DNA of 5,523 nt from an uncultured Eubacteriales bacterium (GTDB lineage: Bacteria > Bacillota > Clostridia > Oscillospirales > Acutalibacteraceae), in contig CABQAC010000147.1 in assembly GCA_902462035.1 (NCBI GenBank), positions 1 through 5,523 of the forward strand, written 5' to 3'. Every line of letters begins with the position of its first letter. Within the stretch, counting starts at the first letter, position 1. Positions 1-5,305 of the stretch are shown in pieces. Below the pieces are notes generated by a model that worked only from the letters and a program-made list of their open reading frames with translations, ran no database searches and was not told the origin of the DNA. The position numbers were made by a program, and so were the translations under genes.

Positions 1-119
1 GGGGGCGGTTCTTTTTTGCGGCCCTTGACCAAACCGGGCGCACCCGAATCTGTATTTTCAGCGGGCACATTCGGAACGTCGTATCGCTGGTATTCGTATC
101 CGCGCCCTACCAAGAGCAC
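1..119 (-). CDS. possible N-terminal part of an unidentified protein, running off the left edge
   Basis: A minus-strand frame is open from the TGA at 159-161 to the window edge. From the GTG at 119-117 it reads about 39 residues, beginning MLLVGRGYEYQRYDVPNVPA and continuing with a polar stretch rich in E, D, K, P and R. The composition is protein-like, with Tyr-rich and then basic/proline-rich segments, as in the cytoplasmic tails of small membrane proteins such as FtsL-like divisome proteins in Clostridia; that comparison is only a guess from style. A promoter-like pair (161-189) lies upstream. Against it: no good Shine-Dalgarno precedes the GTG or the in-frame TTG codons at 113, 140 and 158, and a plus-strand frame is also open here. 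The function is not recognised and the start is uncertain. Confidence 0.3.
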   Translation of the reverse strand, partial: MLLVGRGYEYQRYDVPNVPAENTDSGAPGLVKGRKKEPP

Positions 120-160
120 GCGGCGAAATGATCCAGACAATTTATATTCACAGGGCAAAG

Positions 161-189
161 ATCATACTCATCTTCTAACCGCAAGACAA
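161..189 (-). promoter_or_regulatory. candidate sigma-A promoter facing the left edge
   Basis: On the minus strand TTGTCT (189-184) and TATGAT (166-161) are separated by 17 nt. The -10 matches 5 of 6 consensus positions; the -35 matches only the TTG half well. Transcription would start near 154 and could serve the partial frame at the left edge. This is a pattern match only. Confidence 0.35.
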
Positions 190-338
190 TAATTCACGCG
201 ATCAAACGCCGTCATCCTAATGCAATGGATTTGCCTTGTTATATTTCATCTAAAATCCGGTAACCATGCGCATTGATGGGTACAAGGAGTCCCCTTTGCC
301 GGCTGGAAGGATCACGATTTATCAAAACAGTACGTCCG
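190..338. other. intergenic stretch after the GH95 gene, no gene seen
   Basis: Together with the uncertain sequence to its left, this is the non-coding tail after the GH95 stop codon at 339-341. It is AT-richer than the flanking coding sequence. I see no tRNA, no convincing intrinsic terminator with a U-run, and no small gene with a ribosome binding site. The only structure noticed is the imperfect inverted repeat at 260-283. Confidence 0.5.
260..283. repeat. imperfect inverted repeat downstream of GH95
   Basis: Arms GTAACCAT (260-267) and ATGGGTAC (276-283) are complementary at 7 of 8 positions around an 8-nt spacer, and the palindrome ATGCGCAT (266-273) lies across the left arm and spacer. 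It sits about 55 nt past the GH95 stop. It could be a weak 3' hairpin stabilising or ending the GH95 transcript, or a protein-binding site. No U-run follows on either strand, so a classical terminator is unlikely. Confidence 0.35.
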
Positions 339-2624
339 TTAAAACGCCTCCATTACCAGCGTATCGCTCACCGCAACCTGCCGCGCTGCGCCGCCAAAGC
401 GGACCGTTATCTCGCAGGGGCGTTTCGCGGTAAGGACCAGACGTACCGGCCTGCCGTTTTGCCAGGCCAAATCCACCGTCAGGCCGCCCCGGGCTTTAAG
501 CCCCTTGATTTCTCCCTGGGGCCATTGTTTGGGCAGGGCGGGCAGCAGGTGTATTTCGCCGTCTCCGCTTTGCAGCAGCAGTTCAGCCACACAAGCGGTC
601 AATCCGGTATTGCCGTCCATTTCGTATACGTCGGCAAAGGAACCCGCGCCGCGGGTCGGCGGATGCTTTACCATCAGGTTGGGGTTGGTTAGCCCGGTTT
701 GCATGGCGCGGATGTGGCGGTAGGTTTCCTCTCCCTGCCACAGCCTGGCCTGGTACAGCATCAGCATGGAGCGTGCCCAGCCGGTGTCCTCCCATCCTTC
801 GTCCGGCGTCGTGCGCTGGCGGATGCTTTCGGCAGCGGCAGCGGCCAATTCCGGCGTGCGGTCCGGGGTGATTTGCCGGTAGGGATACAGCCCCAGCAGG
901 TGGCTGGTATGACGGTGCTGTTTGTCGGTAGTTGGGAAGTCGTGCGCCCATTCCCGCAGCGCGCCGTCTGGTCCCACCTCGTACGGCGGCAGCCGGTCCA
1001 CGGCGTTTTCCACCCGGCGGAGGAACGCGTCGTCTAAAGAAAGGGCTTTTGCCGCTTTAAGCAGGGCGCAAAACAGTTCCCGGATCAGCAGCACCTCAAA
1101 AGTGGGATCCACCGAAAAGCTGTACGGTTCCCCATCCGGGGCGACAAACCGGTTTTCCGGGGATACGGATGGGCCGGTATGCAGCAACGTGTCCCCTTCC
1201 CGCTCAAACAAGTAAGAAAGGAAAAATTCCGCCGACTCCCGCAGCATGGGATACGCCGTTGTTTCCAAAAAAGCCAAGTCGCCCGAAAAAGCGTAATGAT
1301 CCCACACATGCAGTACGGTCCAGGCCCCGCATGCCGGGCAGGGGGACAGGTTCGTATGCCAGTAGGGCGCGGTAAATCCCCAGGCGTTGGAGACCAAATC
1401 CGCCGACCAGCCGGGCAGGCCGTAGCTTTCCCTGGCGGTCATCCGTCCGGAAGGGACGATGGTCTGTTCCATCCAGCGGAACAGCGGTTCGTTGCATACC
1501 GTCAGGTTGCAGGGGTCGGCGGGCCAATAGTTCATCTGGGTGTTAATATCCAGGTGCATGTCGCAGGTCCATCCGATGCGGCAAGCCACATTGTCGTTCC
1601 ACACGCCCTGCAGGTGGGCGGGCAAGGGCGAATTTTTGCGGGAAGCGGATAAAAGCAAGTACCGCCCAAACTGGTACATCAAGGCCGTCAGGTACCCGTT
1701 CTCTCCCGTCTCCCTTGCCTGCGCAAGCAGCTGATCGGCGAATTTCTCCCGATCCTCCGCCTTTCCCATTTGCAGCGACACCGTGGAAAACAACCCGGAA
1801 AAATCTTCGGCGTGTTCTTGGAGCAGCTGATCAAAGGGGATACGCGCCAGGGCGTCTACCTCCCCGCGGCATTCCAGGTCCGCCCTTGGGTTGCCGAAAC
1901 TGGTACGCATGGCGATCAGGACGGTAACCCGGTCGGCGCCCTTCACCCGCAGCAATTGGCCGTCGGACGATATATTCCCCCCCTCGCAGATCAGCTTGGC
2001 CCGCACCCCGTAGGAAACGCCTGTGTTCCCGTCGCTGTGCAGCTTTTCGACCGCCCGGGCGGACAAATACACGCAGTCCCCTTCCACAAAAACCGTACCT
2101 GGGTTGTCGCCGCTGTCCAGGCCCAAGGTCAGCGAAACGGCGCCTGGGCAGTCCGCTTCCAGCCGTATGACGCCCGCGTCGCGGACATGGGATAAAAACG
2201 CCCTGCGCCGGTACCGGACCCCGTTCGCGGTAAAGGCAGTTTCGGCCACCGCCTGGTCCAAGCCCAGGGTATGCTCGTAATCGGTGTATTGCCCAATCCC
2301 CTGGTTCAGGCGCAAATGGCCCGCAGGCAGATTGGTCCCGTAATTATTGCGCACCCCCATAAAGCGTTCGCCCTGTTCCTTCGCCGCGCGGTAATCGCCG
2401 CGTTCCGCGCTTTCCCGCATGGCGCGGAACGCTTGGGGCGCGCCCGGCCGGCTGTCCTTATTCCAGCTTGCCTCGCCCGAAAAGCAGGTCACTTCCGAAA
2501 GGTTCATTTCTTCTTGCATGGGGTTTCCATAGGACATCAGCCCCATGCGGCCATTGCCCAGGGGAATGGCTTCTACCCAACGTTCCGCAGGCGCGCGGAA
2601 GCGTATTTTTATCGTTTCCTTCAA
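339..2624 (-). CDS. glycoside hydrolase family 95 protein (alpha-L-fucosidase-type), cytoplasmic
   Basis: A 761-residue enzyme, the normal full length for GH95, an inverting family that removes alpha-L-fucose (some members alpha-L-galactose) from glycan ends. The N-terminal beta-sandwich opens with WVEAIPLGNGRMG (16-28), a family hallmark. The (alpha/alpha)6 barrel carries LQGVWN (338-343), DINTQMNYWPAD (359-370), SPEN (488-491), HRHTSHLLGLYP (570-581), EMDGNTG (668-674) and LLPALP..W (693-701). By comparison with Bifidobacterium bifidum AfcA, E490 would be the general acid, and N361 with D670 would activate the water. The first Asn of the usual N-x-N pair is Asp359 here, so the exact specificity is uncertain. 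There is no signal peptide, so it should act inside the cell on imported oligosaccharides. The TTG start is chosen because GGGGAGG (2639-2633) lies 8 nt upstream and no in-frame ATG is nearby. It is 70 nt downstream of the MATE gene and has its own promoter. Family assignment is secure; substrate is not. Confidence 0.93.
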   Translation of the reverse strand: MKETIKIRFRAPAERWVEAIPLGNGRMGLMSYGNPMQEEMNLSEVTCFSGEASWNKDSRPGAPQAFRAMRESAERGDYRAAKEQGERFMGVRNNYGTNLPAGHLRLNQGIGQYTDYEHTLGLDQAVAETAFTANGVRYRRRAFLSHVRDAGVIRLEADCPGAVSLTLGLDSGDNPGTVFVEGDCVYLSARAVEKLHSDGNTGVSYGVRAKLICEGGNISSDGQLLRVKGADRVTVLIAMRTSFGNPRADLECRGEVDALARIPFDQLLQEHAEDFSGLFSTVSLQMGKAEDREKFADQLLAQARETGENGYLTALMYQFGRYLLLSASRKNSPLPAHLQGVWNDNVACRIGWTCDMHLDINTQMNYWPADPCNLTVCNEPLFRWMEQTIVPSGRMTARESYGLPGWSADLVSNAWGFTAPYWHTNLSPCPACGAWTVLHVWDHYAFSGDLAFLETTAYPMLRESAEFFLSYLFEREGDTLLHTGPSVSPENRFVAPDGEPYSFSVDPTFEVLLIRELFCALLKAAKALSLDDAFLRRVENAVDRLPPYEVGPDGALREWAHDFPTTDKQHRHTSHLLGLYPYRQITPDRTPELAAAAAESIRQRTTPDEGWEDTGWARSMLMLYQARLWQGEETYRHIRAMQTGLTNPNLMVKHPPTRGAGSFADVYEMDGNTGLTACVAELLLQSGDGEIHLLPALPKQWPQGEIKGLKARGGLTVDLAWQNGRPVRLVLTAKRPCEITVRFGGAARQVAVSDTLVMEAF

Positions 2625-2632
2625 AATATGTT

Positions 2633-2639
2633 CCTCCCC
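2633..2639 (-). promoter_or_regulatory. Shine-Dalgarno deciding the GH95 TTG start
   Basis: On the minus strand GGGGAGG is followed by 8 nt and then TTG at 2624-2622. This near-perfect site supports the non-ATG initiation codon over internal alternatives. It lies directly after the hairpin at 2640-2653, so that structure may influence ribosome access. Confidence 0.75.
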
Positions 2640-2659
2640 GCCGCCGGAGCGGCTTTTTT
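2640..2659. terminator. GC hairpin with T-run, next to GH95 ribosome site
   Basis: GCCGC (2640-2644), loop CGGA, GCGGC (2649-2653), then six T on the plus strand. Read on the plus strand it has the form of a short intrinsic terminator, which could stop antisense transcription coming out of the GH95 gene. Read on the minus strand it is a hairpin near the 5' end of the GH95 mRNA, immediately before the Shine-Dalgarno, and might stabilise the message or modulate translation. The 5-bp stem is short, so efficient termination is not assured. Confidence 0.4.
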
Positions 2660-2662
2660 ATC

Positions 2663-2691
2663 ATTATAAACAAGCGGAGCGCACGATGCAA
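2663..2691 (-). promoter_or_regulatory. sigma-A promoter of the GH95 gene
   Basis: On the minus strand TTGCAT (2691-2686), a 17-nt spacer and a perfect TATAAT (2668-2663). The predicted start is near 2656, giving a leader of about 32 nt that begins with an A-run and the hairpin at 2653-2640. The promoter fits entirely in the MATE-GH95 gap, so GH95 can be expressed without the MATE gene. No obvious operator palindrome overlaps it. Confidence 0.7.
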
Positions 2692-2694
2692 TGC

Positions 2695-4044
2695 TCAAAT
2701 GGCCGTTTTCTGCCAGCGGCCTGTCCGCATATAAAAGAAAGCAACCGTCACCGAAACAAGCGTAGCGGCCGGCGCAGCCAAACCAATGCCCAACAAGCTG
2801 GAGGGAATCCACTTAGACAATGCGTACGCAAGCGGCACCCGCAATACCAGCGTGGCAAAAACCCCGTTAACCATGGTAAACGTCGTGCGGCCGCAGCCGT
2901 TTAAAAAGCCGTTCTGGCAAAAGCCGAAAGCAACCAGCAAAAAGTCAAAGCTAAAGGTGCGCAGGTATTGGGCGCCTGCCGCAGCCACGGCCGGTCCAGC
3001 CCGAAAAATCTGTAGAATCGACGTAGGAAACAATTGTGACCACAGAAAGAAAACCAGGGCGCTGCAAAAAGCCAGCAGGATACTGGCGTTTAACGATTTT
3101 TTTGCGCGTTCTGGTTTGCCAGCGCCGATGTTTTGAGCGGCGATTGAAGCGATGGCACCAGAAAACGCTCCCGCCGGCAGCATCGCAAAGGATTCGAACT
3201 TAGCAGCCACCCCCACCGCGGCGGACGCTACAACGCCCATGGCATTGGCAATGGCGGAGATAAACAGGAAAGAAAAGTTAACCAGCGATTCCTGCAGCGA
3301 TACCGGCAGCCCAATCTTCAGGATGCGCCATGCTTTATCCTGATGTATTTTAAAATTTTTCCACCGAAAAGAAAAAATAAAATCCCGGCGGGACAGGTGA
3401 ACCACTGCCAAAAACAAACTGGACCCCTGGGACAATATGGTAGCCAAAGCCGCGCCTGCCGCCCCCATGTGAAATCCCCCCACAAACAATAAGTCCAGCA
3501 CAATATTGATCCCACATGCCACCGCAATAAAAAACAGCGGGCTTTTGGAATCGCCTAACGCCCGCAAAATGGCGCTGATGGCGTTGTACCCAAAAATGAA
3601 AAACACGCCGCAACTGGCTACCGTTACATATCCCGCCGCTTGGTCAAACGCTTCGGAAGGCGTCTGCATGGCAAGCAAAATCGGTTTTGTCAGCAGCAGC
3701 ATCAATACGGTAAACACCAAACCGCAAACGCCGAACATCGTTAGGGTCGTGCCAATGGTCTCCTTCGTATCCTGAACAGCGCCCGCGCCGTGATACTGCG
3801 CGATTAAAATCGTACCGCCCATGGTTAACCCCGCTACCAAACTCGTCACAATCTGCATAACCTGGCTGCCTACCGAAACCGCCGATATACCCGCCGCGTC
3901 CGAAAACCAGCCAATAACCGCCATGTCTACCGCGCCGTACAGCGCCTGGATAAAATTGGCCAGCAAAAAAGGCACCGCGAACCGAAGCAAGGTGTGGTAT
4001 ATCTTTCCTTCCGTCAGAGATGATGCCGTATTGTTTTGCCTCAT
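2695..4044 (-). CDS. MATE family multidrug/cation efflux transporter
   Basis: A 449-residue polytopic membrane protein of normal MATE length, with about twelve hydrophobic segments in two halves split near residues 220-240 by a charged loop (SFRWKNFKIHQDKAWR). Family marks are the N-terminal LTEGKIYHTLLRFAVPFLLAN (about 10-30), AVDMAVIG with Asp40 in the first membrane segment (the position of the proton- or substrate-coupling acid in DinF/PfMATE-type pumps), ALGDSKSPLFF (162-172), the inter-half repeat GLPVSLQE (245-252), and AQNIGAGKPERAKKS (303-317). It should export organic cations or drugs in exchange for H+ or Na+. The ATG start is supported by GAAAGGCGG (4060-4052) 7 nt upstream. Base composition is visibly less GC-rich than the flanking GH95 and phosphatase genes. 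A structured leader with an internal terminator precedes it, pointing to attenuation control, possibly by guanidine as for mepA-type pumps. The real substrate cannot be read from the sequence. Confidence 0.93.
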   Translation of the reverse strand: MRQNNTASSLTEGKIYHTLLRFAVPFLLANFIQALYGAVDMAVIGWFSDAAGISAVSVGSQVMQIVTSLVAGLTMGGTILIAQYHGAGAVQDTKETIGTTLTMFGVCGLVFTVLMLLLTKPILLAMQTPSEAFDQAAGYVTVASCGVFFIFGYNAISAILRALGDSKSPLFFIAVACGINIVLDLLFVGGFHMGAAGAALATILSQGSSLFLAVVHLSRRDFIFSFRWKNFKIHQDKAWRILKIGLPVSLQESLVNFSFLFISAIANAMGVVASAAVGVAAKFESFAMLPAGAFSGAIASIAAQNIGAGKPERAKKSLNASILLAFCSALVFFLWSQLFPTSILQIFRAGPAVAAAGAQYLRTFSFDFLLVAFGFCQNGFLNGCGRTTFTMVNGVFATLVLRVPLAYALSKWIPSSLLGIGLAAPAATLVSVTVAFFYMRTGRWQKTAI

Positions 4045-4071
4045 CCTACAACCGCCTTTCGAAAACCCTGT

Positions 4072-4080
4072 ATTTTACCA
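4072..4080 (-). promoter_or_regulatory. weak extended -10-like element before MATE
   Basis: On the minus strand TGG-TAAAAT lies 28 nt before the MATE start, downstream of the terminator. It resembles an extended -10, but no -35 is well placed. If used, it would bypass the attenuator, so it matters for interpreting the leader. Low confidence. Confidence 0.2.
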
Positions 4081-4090
4081 AAAATATGAC

Positions 4091-4142
4091 AAAACAAAAA
4101 AACGGATAAGAAAGCCAGCCTGGAAGCCAGCCATCTTATCCG
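4091..4142 (-). terminator. Rho-independent terminator in the phosphatase-MATE gap (attenuator)
   Basis: On the minus strand CGGATAAGA (4142-4134) pairs perfectly over 9 bp with TCTTATCCG (4111-4103). The run TTTTTTTGTTTT (4102-4091) follows at once. The 22-nt loop holds an inner CTGG/CCAG hairpin and a repeated GGCTGGCTT. It ends phosphatase transcripts, about 82 nt past their stop. Because the MATE promoter lies upstream of it, it also sits inside the MATE leader and must be overcome for MATE expression. Confidence 0.85.
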
Positions 4143-4190
4143 GTAACGCGCCGCCAGCTATTGCCGCGGGCGCGCAGACCCTCCGATGAA
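4091..4190 (-). promoter_or_regulatory. structured MATE leader; candidate guanidine-IV (mepA-type) riboswitch
   Basis: Seen on the minus strand: a leader starting near 4191 contains GGAGGGTCTG (4184-4175), then a GC-rich hairpin with stem CGCGCC (4174-4169)/GGCGCG (4152-4147). An inner stem CGGC (4166-4163)/GCTG (4158-4155) closes loop AATA, and an outer GGT (4180-4178)/ACC (4144-4142) is possible. The terminator at 4142-4091 follows directly, and its first bases overlap the outer ACC, so the two structures compete there. CTGG (4157-4154) in the hairpin can also pair with CCAG (4123-4120) in the terminator loop, offering a tertiary contact or an antiterminator. Known: guanidine-IV riboswitches are transcriptional ON switches before MATE genes in Clostridia. 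Inferred: this is such an element. I recognise the context and architecture, not a verified consensus; a peptide- or protein-dependent attenuator remains possible. Confidence 0.5.
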
Positions 4191-4197
4191 CATAAAA

Positions 4198-4227
4198 ATA
4201 GTAACACGAAAAAAGCAGAAAAGTCAA
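4198..4227 (-). promoter_or_regulatory. promoter of the MATE leader, overlapping the phosphatase stop codon
   Basis: On the minus strand TTGACT (4227-4222) and TACTAT (4203-4198) are separated by 18 nt. The -35 is nearly consensus and overlaps the TGA stop (4226-4224) of the phosphatase gene. Transcription would begin near 4191, giving a leader of about 145 nt before the MATE ATG. Confidence 0.6.
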
Positions 4228-5021
4228 CCCATTACAGCTAGATATTCTTGCTGGACCGCCTCCCACAGCGCGGGGAAAGCCGTGGGGTTGCCGCCCACCA
4301 TGCCGCTCTGCCGGTCAAACCGGAAGGGCGCGCCGTCCAACGGGGCAATGCGTCCCCCGGCTTCGGTTAAAATGATGGACGCGGCCGCATAATCCCAGGG
4401 CGCGAGCGTCGCCTCAAAAAAGCCGTCGGTACGGCCGCAGGCGATATAGCACAAATCGAGCGCGGCCGATCCGGTGCGGCGTACATCCCGGCAGTCGAGC
4501 ATCAGCCGGCGGACGACCCGAGCGGTTAATTCCAGCAAGCCGCGGTGGTAGGGCGCCGTGCCGAAGATGACCAGCGCGTCCGCAATCCCCCGGTCGGACA
4601 CCCGGATAGGCTTGCCGTTGAGCGACGCGCCCATGCCCCGGACCGCCGCGAACGTTTCGTGCAGGTATGGATTGTGCACCACCCCCAGCACCCCTTCCCC
4701 ATCCCGGACCAGCGCGATGGAGATGGAGGAATGGCAAAAACCGTGCATGTAGTTGGTGGTGCCGTCGATGGGATCGATAATCCAGCTGTAGCCGGCCCGC
4801 AGCTGGTTTTCTTCCTGTTCCTCCGCCACCACATGGGCGCCGGGCACCAGCGGCGCAAGCCGCCGGACCAGGAATTGCTGGGAGGCGATGTCCATACTGG
4901 TGACAAAGTTCGCATGCCCCTCTTTAACGAAAACCTCGGGGTTTTCCGCCCCGCAAATCAGCCTGCCCGCGTCCTCGGCCGCCTGCGCCACCGCCATAAT
5001 CAGTTCTTTTTCCTCCAACTG
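4224..5021 (-). CDS. inositol monophosphatase family protein (SuhB-like)
   Basis: A 265-residue Mg2+-dependent phosphatase of the IMPase/FBPase superfamily, normal length for the family. Numbered from the chosen start, it shows FVTSMD (39-44), VAEEQEEN (65-72), the metal-binding signature WIIDPIDGTTNYMHG (80-94) with D83 and D86, GSAALDLCYIACGRTDGFFE (184-203), and PWDYAAASIILTEAGG (208-223) with D210. These metal ligands and the active site look intact. Likely substrates are inositol-1-phosphate or related sugar/nucleotide phosphates (the family also includes PAP and fructose-bisphosphate phosphatases); the exact one is not determinable. It is soluble and cytoplasmic. Start: the frame extends to a TTG at 5039, but TTG 5021 has AAAGGA about 10 nt upstream and gives the usual N-terminus before the AQAAEDAGRLI helix; ATG 4997 has GGAGGA but at 13-14 nt. 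It is the first gene of the leftward cluster and diverges from copA. Confidence 0.92.
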   Translation of the reverse strand, partial: QLEEKELIMAVAQAAEDAGRLICGAENPEVFVKEGHANFVTSMDIASQQFLVRRLAPLVPGAHVVAEEQEENQLRAGYSWIIDPIDGTTNYMHGFCHSSISIALVRDGEGVLGVVHNPYLHETFAAVRGMGASLNGKPIRVSDRGIADALVIFGTAPYHRGLLELTARVVRRLMLDCRDVRRTGSAALDLCYIACGRTDGFFEATLAPWDYAAASIILTEAGGRIAPLDGAPFRFDRQSGMVGGNPTAFPALWEAVQQEYLAVMG

Positions 5022-5039
5022 AAGCCCATCCTTTCGCAA

Positions 5040-5145
5040 TAAACAATCCCTGTCTAAATACCTGTTTTGCTATGGTCCGGAACGTTTTGCCCTTTTTCCC
5101 GTCAAGCGGTTTGTCTTCAAGCGCAAAACGCTTCGCACGGGTTTT
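5040..5145 (-). other. leader and upstream region of the phosphatase gene
   Basis: About 100 nt lies between the predicted promoter and the phosphatase start. The only structure seen is a small hairpin AAGCG-TTTTG-CGCTT (5133-5119), too weak and without a U-run to be a terminator. A TTGACG at 5105-5100 on the minus strand has no -10 at proper spacing. No small gene was found. Confidence 0.4.
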
Positions 5146-5174
5146 ATTGTATCACGGCGCAAAAAAAAGCACAA
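5146..5174 (-). promoter_or_regulatory. candidate promoter of the phosphatase gene
   Basis: On the minus strand TTGTGC (5174-5169) and TACAAT (5151-5146) are separated by 17 nt; the spacer includes an A/T-rich run of eight. The -10 matches 5 of 6 positions. It lies back to back with the copA promoter, with 29 bp between the two -35 boxes. Confidence 0.5.
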
Positions 5175-5203
5175 TAAACAATCTTCTTTTGGGAAAGCTA
5201 CTG

Positions 5204-5233
5204 TTGACAAAATAAGCAATATGGCGTTATGAT
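5204..5233 (+). promoter_or_regulatory. sigma-A promoter of copA
   Basis: TTGACA (5204-5209, perfect) and TATGAT (5228-5233, 5 of 6) are separated by 18 nt. The predicted start is near 5240, inside the C5/G5 palindrome. A strong core promoter with an operator over the start site is the usual arrangement for a repressed copper-efflux gene. Confidence 0.75.
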
Positions 5234-5237
5234 AAGT

Positions 5238-5254
5238 ACACCCCCAGGGGGTGT
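5238..5254 (+). promoter_or_regulatory. CsoR-type copper operator at the copA start site
   Basis: ACACCCCCAGGGGGTGT is a perfect inverted repeat, 8-nt arms around one central base, beginning 5 bp after the -10 box. G/C-tract palindromes flanked by TA-rich bases are the known binding sites of CsoR repressors, which leave DNA when they bind Cu(I). The csoR gene is not in this window. A related CsoR/RcnR-family sensor could also use such a site. Confidence 0.72.
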
Positions 5255-5292
5255 TCCGCATTCTTGTCAGAACCCTTTTTCATCGAACAAGA

Positions 5293-5297
5293 AAGGA
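5293..5297 (+). promoter_or_regulatory. Shine-Dalgarno deciding the copA GTG start
   Basis: AAGGA lies 8 nt before the GTG at 5306. No ATG or TTG upstream in this frame is better placed. ACAAGAA (5287-5293) can pair with TTCTTGT (5261-5267), partly covering this site in a weak stem. Confidence 0.65.
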
Positions 5298-5305
5298 CGA
5301 TTCCC

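Noticed and set aside
1..192. Plus-strand frame open from the left edge to TAA at 190-192 (63 codons)
   Set aside because: Its translation is low in hydrophobic core residues and rich in S, T, P and R, with no recognisable motif, and no terminator follows. The minus-strand frame looks more protein-like, though neither is secure.
301..325. Sequence GGAAGGATCACGATTTATC resembling the 3' end of 16S rRNA (GGATCAC)
   Set aside because: Only a short chance match; the conserved anti-Shine-Dalgarno CCTCCTTT is missing and no rRNA sequence surrounds it.
273..692. Plus-strand 139-codon frame antisense to the end of GH95
   Set aside because: It overlaps a well-conserved catalytic region of GH95 on the other strand and has no ribosome site or family features.
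4078..4137. Small hydrophobic ORF (MAGFQAGFLIRFF..., 19 residues) reading through the terminator on the minus strand
   Set aside because: Its Phe-rich end is the T-run translated and the AGF repeat is the loop repeat. There is no proper ribosome site.
4160..4193. Leader peptide M-F-I-G-G-S-A-R-P-R-Q in the MATE leader (minus strand), suggesting ribosome-mediated attenuation
   Set aside because: No Shine-Dalgarno precedes the ATG, which sits almost at the predicted transcription start. It would need leaderless translation, so an RNA-only switch is the simpler reading; not fully excluded.
4545..5042. Plus-strand 165-codon frame antisense to the phosphatase gene
   Set aside because: A shadow of a GC-rich gene: the opposite strand carries all IMPase signatures, and this frame has no recognisable domain.
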